Assembly: GCA_049515175.1 (NCBI GenBank)
Contig: JBEKUI010000249.1
Span: forward strand, 1 to 6,715
DNA length: 6,715 nucleotides
Source of the DNA: JACQNR01 sp049515175
Lineage (GTDB): Bacteria; Acidobacteriota; Terriglobia; UBA7540
Direction of reading: 5' to 3'
Shown here in pieces: positions 1 through 5,902 of the stretch (within the stretch, counting starts at the first letter, position 1; the number at the start of each line of letters is the position of its first letter). The notes beneath the pieces were generated by a model. That model saw nothing but the letters and a program-made list of their open reading frames with translations, had not been told where the DNA came from and ran no database searches. The position numbers were made by a program, and so were the translations under genes.

Positions 1-168
1 CAATGCCACAGCGGGCAGCATCAGAGGGAGATAAGCCCGGAGCCGAAGAAAACCGCATGCACATTCCACCGCGAAAAGGCCAGATAACCTCGCCCCGCAT
101 CAACGCGAGAGCTTACCCTTTATCTCCAGGCACTTCGGTCATTAACATACCGGAATAGGTAACCGGGC
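1..168. other. Left-edge region without an identifiable gene
   Basis: No convincing coding region is visible. The plus strand has one 51-codon frame (3-158) with no ribosome binding site and unremarkable composition. On the minus strand a frame near the left edge reads into a short hydrophobic stretch (about FLRLRAYLPLMLPAVAL) that could be the signal peptide of a minus-strand gene continuing outside the window. It lacks a good start codon and Shine-Dalgarno sequence, so it is not called as a gene. Confidence 0.4.
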
Positions 169-203
169 AAAAAAAGAGCGGGGCCTTTCGGCCCCGCGTT
201 TTT
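169..203 (-). terminator. Rho-independent terminator, probably bidirectional
   Basis: An 8-bp perfect GC stem (GCGGGGCC at 178-185, GGCCCCGC at 190-197) closes a TTTC/GAAA tetraloop. Read on the minus strand, the stem is followed after two bases by seven consecutive T (complement of A169-A175), the classical intrinsic terminator form. It lies about 50 nt past the stop codon of the large outer-membrane gene. On the plus strand the same stem is followed by G and five T, so it may also stop transcription arriving from the left. Confidence 0.9.
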
Positions 204-220
204 GCCAAGGTTTTGTGGAA

Positions 221-243
221 GGGGCGAAGCAGTGCCTCGCCCC
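221..243 (-). other. Stem-loop in the 3' untranslated region of the outer-membrane gene
   Basis: GGGGCGA (221-227) and TCGCCCC (237-243) form a perfect 7-bp stem with a 9-nt loop, ending 7 nt past the minus-strand stop codon. It has no following T-run, so it is not a terminator by itself. It sits just upstream (in transcript terms) of the strong terminator at 169-203 and could protect the mRNA 3' end. That role is inferred. Confidence 0.5.
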
Positions 244-250
244 CGGCACT

Positions 251-3200
251 TCAAAACGTAAACTTCAAGGCAAACTGAATGTCACGCGGCTGGCCGGCAC
301 TATGGATCGTGTTATAGGATCCATCCTGCATATTCCTGTCCGGATCGCCGAAGTTCACGTGGTTGAAAGCATTGAAGAACTCCGCGCGGAATTGCGCCTT
401 CCAGCGCTCTCCCATCTGGAAATTCTTCATCAAACCCAGATCGAGATCGGTGCGACCTGGCCCTGTTATGACGGACCGGCTGGAGTTTCCGAATCTGTAA
501 ATCCCGTTCGCGTTGTCCGCTGCCAGGAAGGCGGTCGTGAAACACGTATCATTGAACCAACGGTTGATGGTGGGGTTGGAGAGGTTGCCATCACACGTCC
601 GGTCAGGACGCTGGGGGTTGGAGGTCGTGACGTTGGCAAAGTCCAGGCCAGACGTAATTGTTTCAGGGAATCCCGCCTGGATACTGAAGATAGCGGAGAC
701 CTGCCAGCCACCCAGTATCGCATTCGGAAAGCGCCCCATGCCGGAGGCGAACTGTCTGCCCCGACCGAATGGCAATTCTGCGACACTGCTGAACGTGAGC
801 CGCTGCCGGACATCGTTGATGTCGCGCGCGTATTCACCACCCGGGTTGTTGTCGTTCTGTCCCACGGCGGCGTCGGTGTAGGCGCCTTCCTCACCTTCGT
901 TGTTCGAGAGTGATTTGGAATAAGTATAACCCGCGGTGAGGTTGAAACCGTGCGTCATCTTCTTGGTCAGCTGCATTTGCAAGCTGTTGTAATTCCCGCT
1001 CGCTTGGGAGCCTGTAATCGCCGACAATCCGAAGTCCGGATAAATCCGTCGTTCTTGCGCGTCACCGGGTCCCGGGATGGCCTGGTTGCCGAAGAAATGG
1101 AAGTGGCTCATTTGGAACGAGTCGGTGCCGAGGTAACGAACCGACAACGCCATGTCATTGGTGAGCTGGCTGTCAATTTCGAAGTCATATTCATGGATGT
1201 AAGGCTGCTTGAAGTTGGGTTGGACGTTCATCGACATGAAGGCGTCTTTCAGGGCGGGGAGACCTCCCGAAGCGAAAGCAGTAGCGGTTGTGAAGGAGGG
1301 CTGTGCAAATACGCCCGACAAAGCCGCATTACTGAATTGGCTGGCTCCATCAATGGGGTTGTTGAATCCGTAATGGAACACGTTGAATTCGGAAAGATCG
1401 AAGAACAACCCGTACCCCGCCCGCAAGACGAGCCTATCGGAATTGGTAGGCCGGTAGGCAAACCCTAGCCGCGGGGCCCAGTTGAAGCGGTCGGGGAACC
1501 ACAGGGACCGGGCTGCCCGGTCGGTGAAGCCATACTTCTTCATGTCGGACGAGCACGCGATGAGCTTGTCTCCTTCAGCATTGGTGTAAAAGGGATCGTT
1601 GCAGTACTGGTCGGCCCTTTGATAACCCGCGAGTATCATCAGGGCGTTCCCATGCTTCTGCAGCCCGGCGCCAGGAATGGGGAACAGAATTGCGCCGACG
1701 TCTCTGCGGTCGGTGGGCAGTTGGTGATACTCCCAACGGAGACCCGCATTGACGGTCAGTTTTTTCGAAACACGCCAATCCTCCTGGATGAAGAAATTCC
1801 AGAATTTCCCGTCGTGGTTATTGGTGGATGCTGCCACGCTGCGCGCGGCGGAATTAGGATATCCCAGAAGGAAATCGGCAATGGAGGAACCGCTGTAAAG
1901 TCCTGAGTAGTCGAATTGTCCGTGGGGCGAGAAGGGCGCCTGGTTACGCAGCGACTGGTAAGGCTGGATATCAAACCCAAACGCCAGGGTGTGCTTTCCC
2001 TTAATGAGGGTCAATGTTTCGTTGTACTTCTCCACCATGTCGTTCGATTCGACGGGCCGGTAATTCGAATCACCCACGCCGTTATAACCCTGGCCGAACC
2101 CGAAATACGGGAAGCCTTCAAGATTGGGTGAGAGCGCCTTCAAACCATTGATCCCGAAGGTTTGCACAAAGCCGGCGGCACGGGGACAATGTTCGCAATT
2201 GTCCACGTCCATGTTGCGGGTGAATCCGAAACGGAATTCATTGAGGATGTTGGGACTGAACGTGTGGGTCCAGCTCAGAGCCAGGTTCTGGCCACGAAAG
2301 CGGATGGTATCCCCAAAGCCCGGGAGCGTGGTGTAGCCTGCGGAAGGTGAAGCGATAATTGACTGGGCGAAGATATACCGCCCAAAAAACTTATTCCTCT
2401 CGTTCATCTCGTGGTCGATCTTGATCAGGAACTGGTTGTCCCGCCTCTTATCGACGGGGTTGTGGACATAGTTGCTGTTGAGTGCCCCCGGCACGTTGGG
2501 AGCCGGGAAGGGGTTTAGCGAGATGACCTTCTGGGCGACGGGGTCAATCTGAGTCTGGAGGATCTGGTTGCCTGGGATGGCATTCGCAGCATTCGCGACG
2601 CTCGCATCGGCGCAAGTGATCTGGTGAACGGTGCCTGGGTCGAAGATCTGGCCAGTATCAAAAACCGGATCGCCGGTACCTGGATGCGCGCATGGGGAGA
2701 GAGACATGTCGCCTGTCAGCAGTTGCGAGAAGTCCCCTCCGAGCATCTGCGGAGTTGGAACCTGGTCCACGGCGGTATTGCCCTTGCGTAAACGGAGTCC
2801 GTCGTAGCCGCCGAAGAAGAAGGTCTTGTTCTTCTTGATCGGTCCACCAATGTAGCCGCCGAATTGATTGCGCTGCAACTGGCCGCGCGCGCTTCCCGGT
2901 ATTTCGTTTCCGTTCGCGTCCGTTTGGTTCTGGTCGAAGAAGTTCCGGGAGTCCAGGTTACGGTTGCGCAGAAATTCAAAGAAATTCCCGTGAATGTCAT
3001 TGGTGCCGGACTTGGTCACCAGGTTGATCGTTGACCCGGCACTTTTTCCGAACACGGCGGAGAAGGACTCTGTCTGCACCTTGAACTCCTGTATGGCATC
3101 GGGAGAAGGTTGCACGGAGAAGCCGCCGGTGAACAGGTTCTTGGAATCGATGCCGTCGATCAGGGTATTGTTGCCGGAGCCCCGGGCCCCGTTCGCCGAA

Positions 3201-3784
3201 TAGGTGTCTTCGCTGAAAGGAGAACCAAGCACGCTGCTGGTGAAGCCACCGCGGTCAGCGACGGTTCCAGGCATCATGAGAGGCAACGTGCCGAAACGGC
3301 GGATATTCAGCGGCAGATCGGAGATCTGGCGGGTGTCAATCACCATGCCCACGGTGGCCGTGGCGGTCTCCACCTGAGGAGCAATACCTGCCACCTCGAC
3401 GGTGGTTGTGAGTGCGCCGACATTCAGTTGAATGTCGATGCGCGCTTGCTGGTTGACATCCAATTTAATGCCCTTTCGAACCGAAATCTGAAATCCAGGA
3501 TGCTCAACCGATATGTCATAGGTCGAGGGCCGAAGGGAAGTCACAATGTAGTTCCCATCGTTGCCGGTTCTGGCCAGGACGGACTGGCCCGTAGCCGGAT
3601 TCGTCACGGTTATACTGGCATCGGGGATCATTGCACCTGCGGGATCGGTGACCGCCCCGTAAAGCGACGCCTGCACTTGCTGGGCGCGACTAGTCCCGAT
3701 GCCAGCGACGAGGATTACAGCCAAAATCGCCAGCAACCGCCTGCCGTAACTGAGCACTCCACTCAGGGAGACATCAGATACCAT
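251..3784 (-). CDS. TonB-dependent-receptor-like outer-membrane protein with N-terminal carboxypeptidase-regulatory-like domain (Oar-type)
   Basis: 1,177 residues. Residues 1-34 form a signal peptide: a basic RR followed by a hydrophobic LLAILAVILVAGIG and a cleavage site after SRA. Residues about 36-125 are a carboxypeptidase-regulatory-like beta-sandwich (LYGAVTDPAGAMIPDASITV, then the TGNDGNYIV turn and YDISVEHPGF). Residues about 130-265 resemble a TonB-receptor plug, with ISDLPLN, the NTLIDGID motif (206-213) and GKSAGSTINLVTKSGTN. The remainder is a long beta-barrel-like region rich in aromatic and Asn residues, ending in FALKFTF, whose terminal Phe is typical of outer-membrane barrels. 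Start choice: AGGAGG at 3791-3796 lies 6 nt before the ATG. I see no obvious TonB box, and the substrate cannot be inferred; such proteins in Acidobacteria are often presumed to import glycans or metal complexes. It is transcribed alone from the promoter at 3927-3956 and ends at the terminator at 169-203. The gene appears intact, with no frameshift. Confidence 0.93.
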   Translation of the reverse strand: MVSDVSLSGVLSYGRRLLAILAVILVAGIGTSRAQQVQASLYGAVTDPAGAMIPDASITVTNPATGQSVLARTGNDGNYIVTSLRPSTYDISVEHPGFQISVRKGIKLDVNQQARIDIQLNVGALTTTVEVAGIAPQVETATATVGMVIDTRQISDLPLNIRRFGTLPLMMPGTVADRGGFTSSVLGSPFSEDTYSANGARGSGNNTLIDGIDSKNLFTGGFSVQPSPDAIQEFKVQTESFSAVFGKSAGSTINLVTKSGTNDIHGNFFEFLRNRNLDSRNFFDQNQTDANGNEIPGSARGQLQRNQFGGYIGGPIKKNKTFFFGGYDGLRLRKGNTAVDQVPTPQMLGGDFSQLLTGDMSLSPCAHPGTGDPVFDTGQIFDPGTVHQITCADASVANAANAIPGNQILQTQIDPVAQKVISLNPFPAPNVPGALNSNYVHNPVDKRRDNQFLIKIDHEMNERNKFFGRYIFAQSIIASPSAGYTTLPGFGDTIRFRGQNLALSWTHTFSPNILNEFRFGFTRNMDVDNCEHCPRAAGFVQTFGINGLKALSPNLEGFPYFGFGQGYNGVGDSNYRPVESNDMVEKYNETLTLIKGKHTLAFGFDIQPYQSLRNQAPFSPHGQFDYSGLYSGSSIADFLLGYPNSAARSVAASTNNHDGKFWNFFIQEDWRVSKKLTVNAGLRWEYHQLPTDRRDVGAILFPIPGAGLQKHGNALMILAGYQRADQYCNDPFYTNAEGDKLIACSSDMKKYGFTDRAARSLWFPDRFNWAPRLGFAYRPTNSDRLVLRAGYGLFFDLSEFNVFHYGFNNPIDGASQFSNAALSGVFAQPSFTTATAFASGGLPALKDAFMSMNVQPNFKQPYIHEYDFEIDSQLTNDMALSVRYLGTDSFQMSHFHFFGNQAIPGPGDAQERRIYPDFGLSAITGSQASGNYNSLQMQLTKKMTHGFNLTAGYTYSKSLSNNEGEEGAYTDAAVGQNDNNPGGEYARDINDVRQRLTFSSVAELPFGRGRQFASGMGRFPNAILGGWQVSAIFSIQAGFPETITSGLDFANVTTSNPQRPDRTCDGNLSNPTINRWFNDTCFTTAFLAADNANGIYRFGNSSRSVITGPGRTDLDLGLMKNFQMGERWKAQFRAEFFNAFNHVNFGDPDRNMQDGSYNTIHSAGQPRDIQFALKFTF

Positions 3785-3822
3785 GGCATTCCTCCTGCGC
3801 TATTCTCCCCATGCACCGATAA

Positions 3823-3849
3823 TTCAAGCCGCAAAACCTCACGGCTGAA
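3823..3849 (-). other. Stem-loop in the 5' untranslated region of the outer-membrane gene
   Basis: TTC (3823-3825) plus AGCCG (3827-3831) pair with CGGCT (3842-3846) plus GAA (3847-3849). This gives an 8-bp stem with one bulged A and a 10-nt loop. It falls about 26 nt upstream of the Shine-Dalgarno sequence in the leader of roughly 135 nt. It does not cover the ribosome binding site and matches no riboswitch I recognise, so its function is unknown. Confidence 0.3.
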
Positions 3850-3926
3850 GTCAGAGCTGCTTTCGCGTCACCCGACAAATAATCACAAGAAGTTCAGTAG
3901 AACCCGACACTTCTATGGTGGTGCTA

Positions 3927-3956
3927 CGTATACTTGGACAGGGTGTGTCCTGTCAA
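3927..3956 (-). promoter_or_regulatory. Sigma-70-type promoter of the outer-membrane gene
   Basis: On the minus strand, TTGACA (complement of 3951-3956) is a perfect -35 box. After an 18-nt spacer comes TATACG (complement of 3927-3932), matching four of six positions of the -10 consensus. Transcription would start near 3920, leaving a leader of about 135 nt before the ATG at 3784. The surrounding DNA is more A/T-rich than the coding regions. The prediction rests on consensus match and position only. Confidence 0.6.
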
Positions 3957-3957
3957 G
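3933..3957. promoter_or_regulatory. Inverted repeat over the -35 box, candidate operator
   Basis: CTTG-G-ACAGG (3933-3942) and CCTGTCAAG (3949-3957) are inverted copies with 9 matching positions each, one extra G in the first arm and a 6-nt centre. The dyad covers the whole -35 hexamer and the spacer of the predicted promoter, where a bound dimeric repressor would block RNA polymerase. The cognate regulator is not in the window. The pattern could also be chance, since part of the symmetry comes from the TTGACA box itself. Confidence 0.45.
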
Positions 3958-3997
3958 AAAATTTTAGTTCCTTTCATTTCTGGTTATTTCGATTCGA

Positions 3998-4294
3998 TTG
4001 GAAGTCTCGCAGGTCTTCCGACGCCAGGCGGTGGAGCGCTCCCCGCAGGACGCCCGGGCGCATTTCGAGCTTGGGCGATGCTATCTCCGGGTCAAGAAAG
4101 CTAGCTCGGCGGAGGCCGAGTTGACCGAGGCCCTGCGCCTTGACCCCAAGTTTATCCGCGTCCACTACAGTCTTGGTCAGGCGTTGCAGGCCCCAGGAAA
4201 GAACGCGGAGGCGCAACGCGAGTTTCGACTTCACGCCGACCTCCTGGCCCGCAATCGCTCCAGCCAATCCCGAAGCTCTGCATCGGACGATTAA
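3998..4294 (+). CDS. Tetratricopeptide-repeat protein, short and probably a 5'-truncated remnant
   Basis: The frame encodes 98 residues from a TTG at 3998. It shows about two TPR units: residues 14-47 (SPQDARAHFELGRCYLRVKK followed by AEAELTEALRLDPK), then 49-80 (FIRVHYSLGQALQ, GKNAEAQREFRLHADLLA), with a polar Ser-rich tail. These carry the usual TPR small and aromatic positions (A/G at 8, Y/F at 11, LDP at the junction). TPR proteins mediate protein-protein contacts. The reading begins inside a repeat. There is no Shine-Dalgarno sequence before the TTG, and the in-frame sequence back to the stop at 3965-3967 (FLSFLVISIR) is not TPR-like. I therefore infer that this is the C-terminal end of a larger acidobacterial TPR protein whose front has been lost. 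A genuine small TPR protein remains possible. Confidence 0.55.
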   Translation: MEVSQVFRRQAVERSPQDARAHFELGRCYLRVKKASSAEAELTEALRLDPKFIRVHYSLGQALQAPGKNAEAQREFRLHADLLARNRSSQSRSSASDD

Positions 4295-4405
4295 CTCCCA
4301 CGCCTTTGAATCGCTGGCCGCGGATGCAGGTAACCGTTAAGATGGAAACGAGCCCGTAGGCCCCTAGCCCTGCGAGCATTCTTCAAGCAGGAGAGGCAAA
4401 ATAAC

Positions 4406-5092
4406 ATGCTTCAATCCAAGCCAACCGCGACGAGCAGCGCCGATCTCGAACTCTTCCATCACCTGGAGCAAAACCTGTATACAGCGGTGGTTTCAGATGC
4501 TCTGGATGAACTGGGCTATCGGGACCGGGCGATGAATGAATCTTTGCGCCCGCTGGTGCGAGACTGGTGCTTCGCCGGCTGGGCACGCACGATCCTGGCG
4601 ATGGACGTGCACCACGAAACGCCGGACCCTTACGCGAAGGAGATCGAAGCCGTTGACAGCATTCTGCCCGGGGAAGTGGTGGTGGTGGCCACGGGGAGAT
4701 CCACCCGGAACGCGCCCTGGGGAGAGTTGCTTTCGACGGCCGCCATGGCGCGGGGGGCACGCGGCGCGGTCGTGGACGGGCTGATCCGCGACGTCAAGAA
4801 GATTGAGGCAATGGGATTTCCGATCTTCGCCGCGGGCATCAAGCCGGTGGACTCGCGGGGACGAGGGCTGGTGACGGAGTACAACGTGGCGGTGGAATGC
4901 GGCGGAGTTCTGGTCACGCCCCGCGACCTGGTGTTCGCCGACTACGACGGGATCGTGGTGGTGCCTGCCGCGAGGGTCCAGGACGTCATTCGGCTGGCCA
5001 CCGAGAAGGTTTCGCGGGAGAACCACACTCGGGCGGAACTCAAAGAGGGCGCCTATTTGCGTGACGTCTACAAGAAGTACGGCGTGCTCTAA
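4406..5092 (+). CDS. RraA-family protein (HMG/CHA-aldolase-like fold)
   Basis: 228 residues, a complete and typical family length. The start ATG has AGGAGAGG (4389-4396) 9 nt upstream. Family hallmarks in order: VSDALDELG (29-37); a GEVVVVA strand (89-95); WGELLSTAAMARGARGAVVDG (105-125), with the G-E-L-L segment that binds the pyruvoyl part of the substrate in characterised aldolases; GLIRD (125-129), whose Arg128-Asp129 pair matches the catalytic Arg and metal-binding Asp of class II HMG/CHA aldolases; GFPIFAAGIKPVDS (137-150); and DYDGIVVVPA (179-188). The C-terminal tail LKEGAYLRDVYKKYGVL is common in soil-bacterial members. Related proteins either cleave 4-hydroxy-4-methyl-2-oxoglutarate-type acids (aldolase or oxaloacetate decarboxylase) or, in E. 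coli, bind and inhibit RNase E. The active-site residues are kept, so an aldolase or decarboxylase role is more likely here than RNase E control. No catabolic partner gene is adjacent. It is probably a soluble cytoplasmic oligomer. Older annotations often name such genes dimethylmenaquinone methyltransferase, which is not supported. Confidence 0.9.
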   Translation: MLQSKPTATSSADLELFHHLEQNLYTAVVSDALDELGYRDRAMNESLRPLVRDWCFAGWARTILAMDVHHETPDPYAKEIEAVDSILPGEVVVVATGRSTRNAPWGELLSTAAMARGARGAVVDGLIRDVKKIEAMGFPIFAAGIKPVDSRGRGLVTEYNVAVECGGVLVTPRDLVFADYDGIVVVPAARVQDVIRLATEKVSRENHTRAELKEGAYLRDVYKKYGVL

Positions 5093-5325
5093 CGAGCTAC
5101 TTCATCTTGAGCAGGATTCAATTCAGGCATCCAGGCAACGCGGCGGGGGATGGCTGCCGATGTAAGATCGTCGCCAGCGGTGCACGATACTGCGCAATCA
5201 GCTTTTCTGTGCCTCGCGAGAGCCCTCCATGCTAAAGTTGTGAAATTGGCGACGCATGGTCGATCCCGATTCGCAACCTTTGGCCGCGCACCGGATAGAA
5301 TCACAGCGGGCAACTTGCCGAGTGT

Positions 5326-5364
5326 GCGGGGGTGGCGGAACTGGTAGACGCAAGGGACTTAAAA
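5326..5364 (+). pseudogene. 5' half of an intronless tRNA-Leu(UAA), truncated after the anticodon loop
   Basis: GCGGGGG (5326-5332) is a tRNA-Leu acceptor 5' strand. It is followed by UG, a complete Leu-type D arm (5335-5351), the 5' anticodon stem AGGGA (5353-5357) and the loop CUUAAAA (5358-5364) with anticodon UAA. The expected continuation TCCCT, a variable arm, a T arm and CCCCCGC are all absent. The next bases (TTTCACCATGCC) do not pair with the 5' half. A CACCA at 5368-5372 could be a chance echo of a tRNA 3' end. The 3' half of the neighbouring tRNA cannot complete it, since that one carries TCCGT and CGCCCGC instead. It is therefore a broken tRNA gene, not a split one. Confidence 0.8.
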
Positions 5365-5449
5365 TTTCACCATGCCTCCTTACCCCGGAAACTGACGTGT
5401 AAATTCCGTTTGGCTGCTTTATGATAGATAGCTGTGAATACCCAGCCAC

Positions 5450-5781
5450 GCGGGCGTGGCGGAATGGCAGACGCAACGGACTTGAGGAAAACTTGGGTGC
5501 TCGCCTGGGAAACCGGCGATGCAGAACTGCTCAAATTCGGGGAAACCTGAAATGGCAATCCCGAGCCAAGCCCGGCGAAAGAATCCAGCCGGGAAGGTGT
5601 AGAGACTAGACGGGCAGCACCTAAGCCCCGGAGCTTCCGGGGGACGGTGAAGGGATAGTCCAGACCGCAAACCTGGAGTGCGCGCTCCAAAGCGCCCCCC
5701 AGGGCGGCGAAAGCCGTAGACGGCATGAAAATCCGTAGGGCCGCAAGGCCCGTGTGGGTTCGACTCCCTCCGCCCGCACCA
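5450..5781 (+). tRNA. tRNA-Leu(UAA) interrupted by a group I intron in the anticodon
   Basis: Exon 1 is 5450-5483 and exon 2 is 5728-5781. Joined, they give a complete class II tRNA. The acceptor GCGGGCG (5450-5456) pairs with CGCCCGC (5771-5777), followed by discriminator A5778 and an encoded CCA (5779-5781). The D arm is at 5458-5474. Anticodon stem ACGGA (5476-5480) pairs with TCCGT (5732-5736) around the loop C U U|A A A A, so the anticodon is U34-A35-A36 and the intron sits between U34 and A35. The long variable arm is GGGCC-GCAA-GGCCC (5738-5751), diagnostic of Leu/Ser/Tyr tRNAs. The T arm is GTGGG, loop TTCGACT, CCCTC, with one U.U mismatch in its stem. It decodes UUA and, by wobble, UUG. 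Conventional tRNA finders may miss it or report only fragments because of the 244-nt insert. Confidence 0.93.
5484..5727 (+). ncRNA. Group I self-splicing intron (cyanobacterial/plastid trnL-UAA type, likely subgroup IC3)
   Basis: A 244-nt intron with no internal protein. Hand folding gives the following. P1: exon ACUU (5480-5483) continuing into GAG, paired with CUUGGGU (5492-5498), with the required U5483.G5495 pair at the 5' splice site. P2: CGCC.GG (5502-5508) with CC-GGCG (5513-5518) and a GAAA loop. P3: CUGCUC (5527-5532) with GGGCAG (5612-5617). P4: UUCGGG (5536-5541) with CCCGAG (5560-5565). P6a: CCCGGC (5571-5576) with GCCGGG (5588-5593). P7: GACUA (5604-5608) with UAGUC (5656-5660), the guanosine-binding helix. 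P8: CCCCGGA (5626-5632) with UCCGGGG (5636-5642). The 3' part holds hairpins including GGC-GAAA-GCC (5706-5715), and the last intron base is G5727 (omega-G). The stretch GGCAATCCCGAGCCAA (5554-5569) closely resembles the conserved P5/P4/P6 strand of plastid trnL introns. Splicing by two transesterifications with an external guanosine is expected from the family. Confidence 0.92.
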
Positions 5782-5860
5782 CAGCTCCAGGATCTTTCTT
5801 ACGCCGCGAAAAGCGTCTTGTGATACATTTCCCCGTCAGCTTAGAAATACGATGCTGCAG

Positions 5861-5902
5861 CAGGAAATGCAGGAGGTTTCCATGAACAGGTTTAACAAAT
5901 TC
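5861..5902 (+). repeat. Leader/start cassette, copy 1 (partner at 6369-6410)
   Basis: This stretch includes the ribosome binding site, the ATG and the first codons of the 156-residue secreted-protein gene. It aligns without gaps to 6369-6410. Both begin CAGGAAATGCAG, have the ATG exactly 21 nt later, and encode M-(N/K)-R-(F/V)-N-K. Only about eight substitutions separate the 42-nt copies, and similarity fades on both sides. Confidence 0.7.

Noticed and set aside
215..913. Long plus-strand open frame (232 codons)
   Set aside because: It lies wholly antisense to the intact outer-membrane gene, its translation shows no domain-like pattern, and GC-rich coding DNA commonly leaves such antisense frames open.
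3110..3967. Plus-strand open frame of 285 codons
   Set aside because: Antisense to the signal-peptide, regulatory-like and plug regions of the outer-membrane gene and running through its promoter. The translation is rich in His, Arg and Gly without motif structure.
4493..5026. Minus-strand open frame opposite the RraA-family gene
   Set aside because: A shadow of a well-supported gene; the His- and Arg-rich translation is typical of an antisense frame.
5093..5325. Possible gene or RNA between the RraA-family gene and the tRNA fragment
   Set aside because: Short frames on both strands lack ribosome binding sites and motifs, and no stable structured element or convincing promoter pair was found.
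5367..5726. Minus-strand open frame of 119 codons across the tRNA-Leu intron
   Set aside because: It overlaps a structured RNA whose helices explain the sequence. There is no ribosome binding site, and it is not an intron-encoded homing endonuclease, having no LAGLIDADG, GIY-YIG or HNH motif.
5326..5781. Split tRNA or trans-splicing between the upstream 5' half and the downstream 3' half
   Set aside because: The upstream acceptor GCGGGGG and anticodon stem AGGGA do not pair with the downstream CGCCCGC and TCCGT, whereas the downstream exons pair perfectly with each other.
5450..5781. tRNA-associated genomic island or prophage attachment site
   Set aside because: No integrase, and no repeat of the tRNA 3' end is visible in the 930 nt that follow.
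5798..5816. Possible terminator after the tRNA (ACGC...GCGT hairpin)
   Set aside because: Only a 4-bp stem with an 8-nt loop and no T-run.
5852..5881. Upstream in-frame ATG for the 156-residue secreted protein
   Set aside because: It lacks a ribosome binding site and would place ten residues before the signal peptide; the ATG at 5882 has a perfect AGGAGG.
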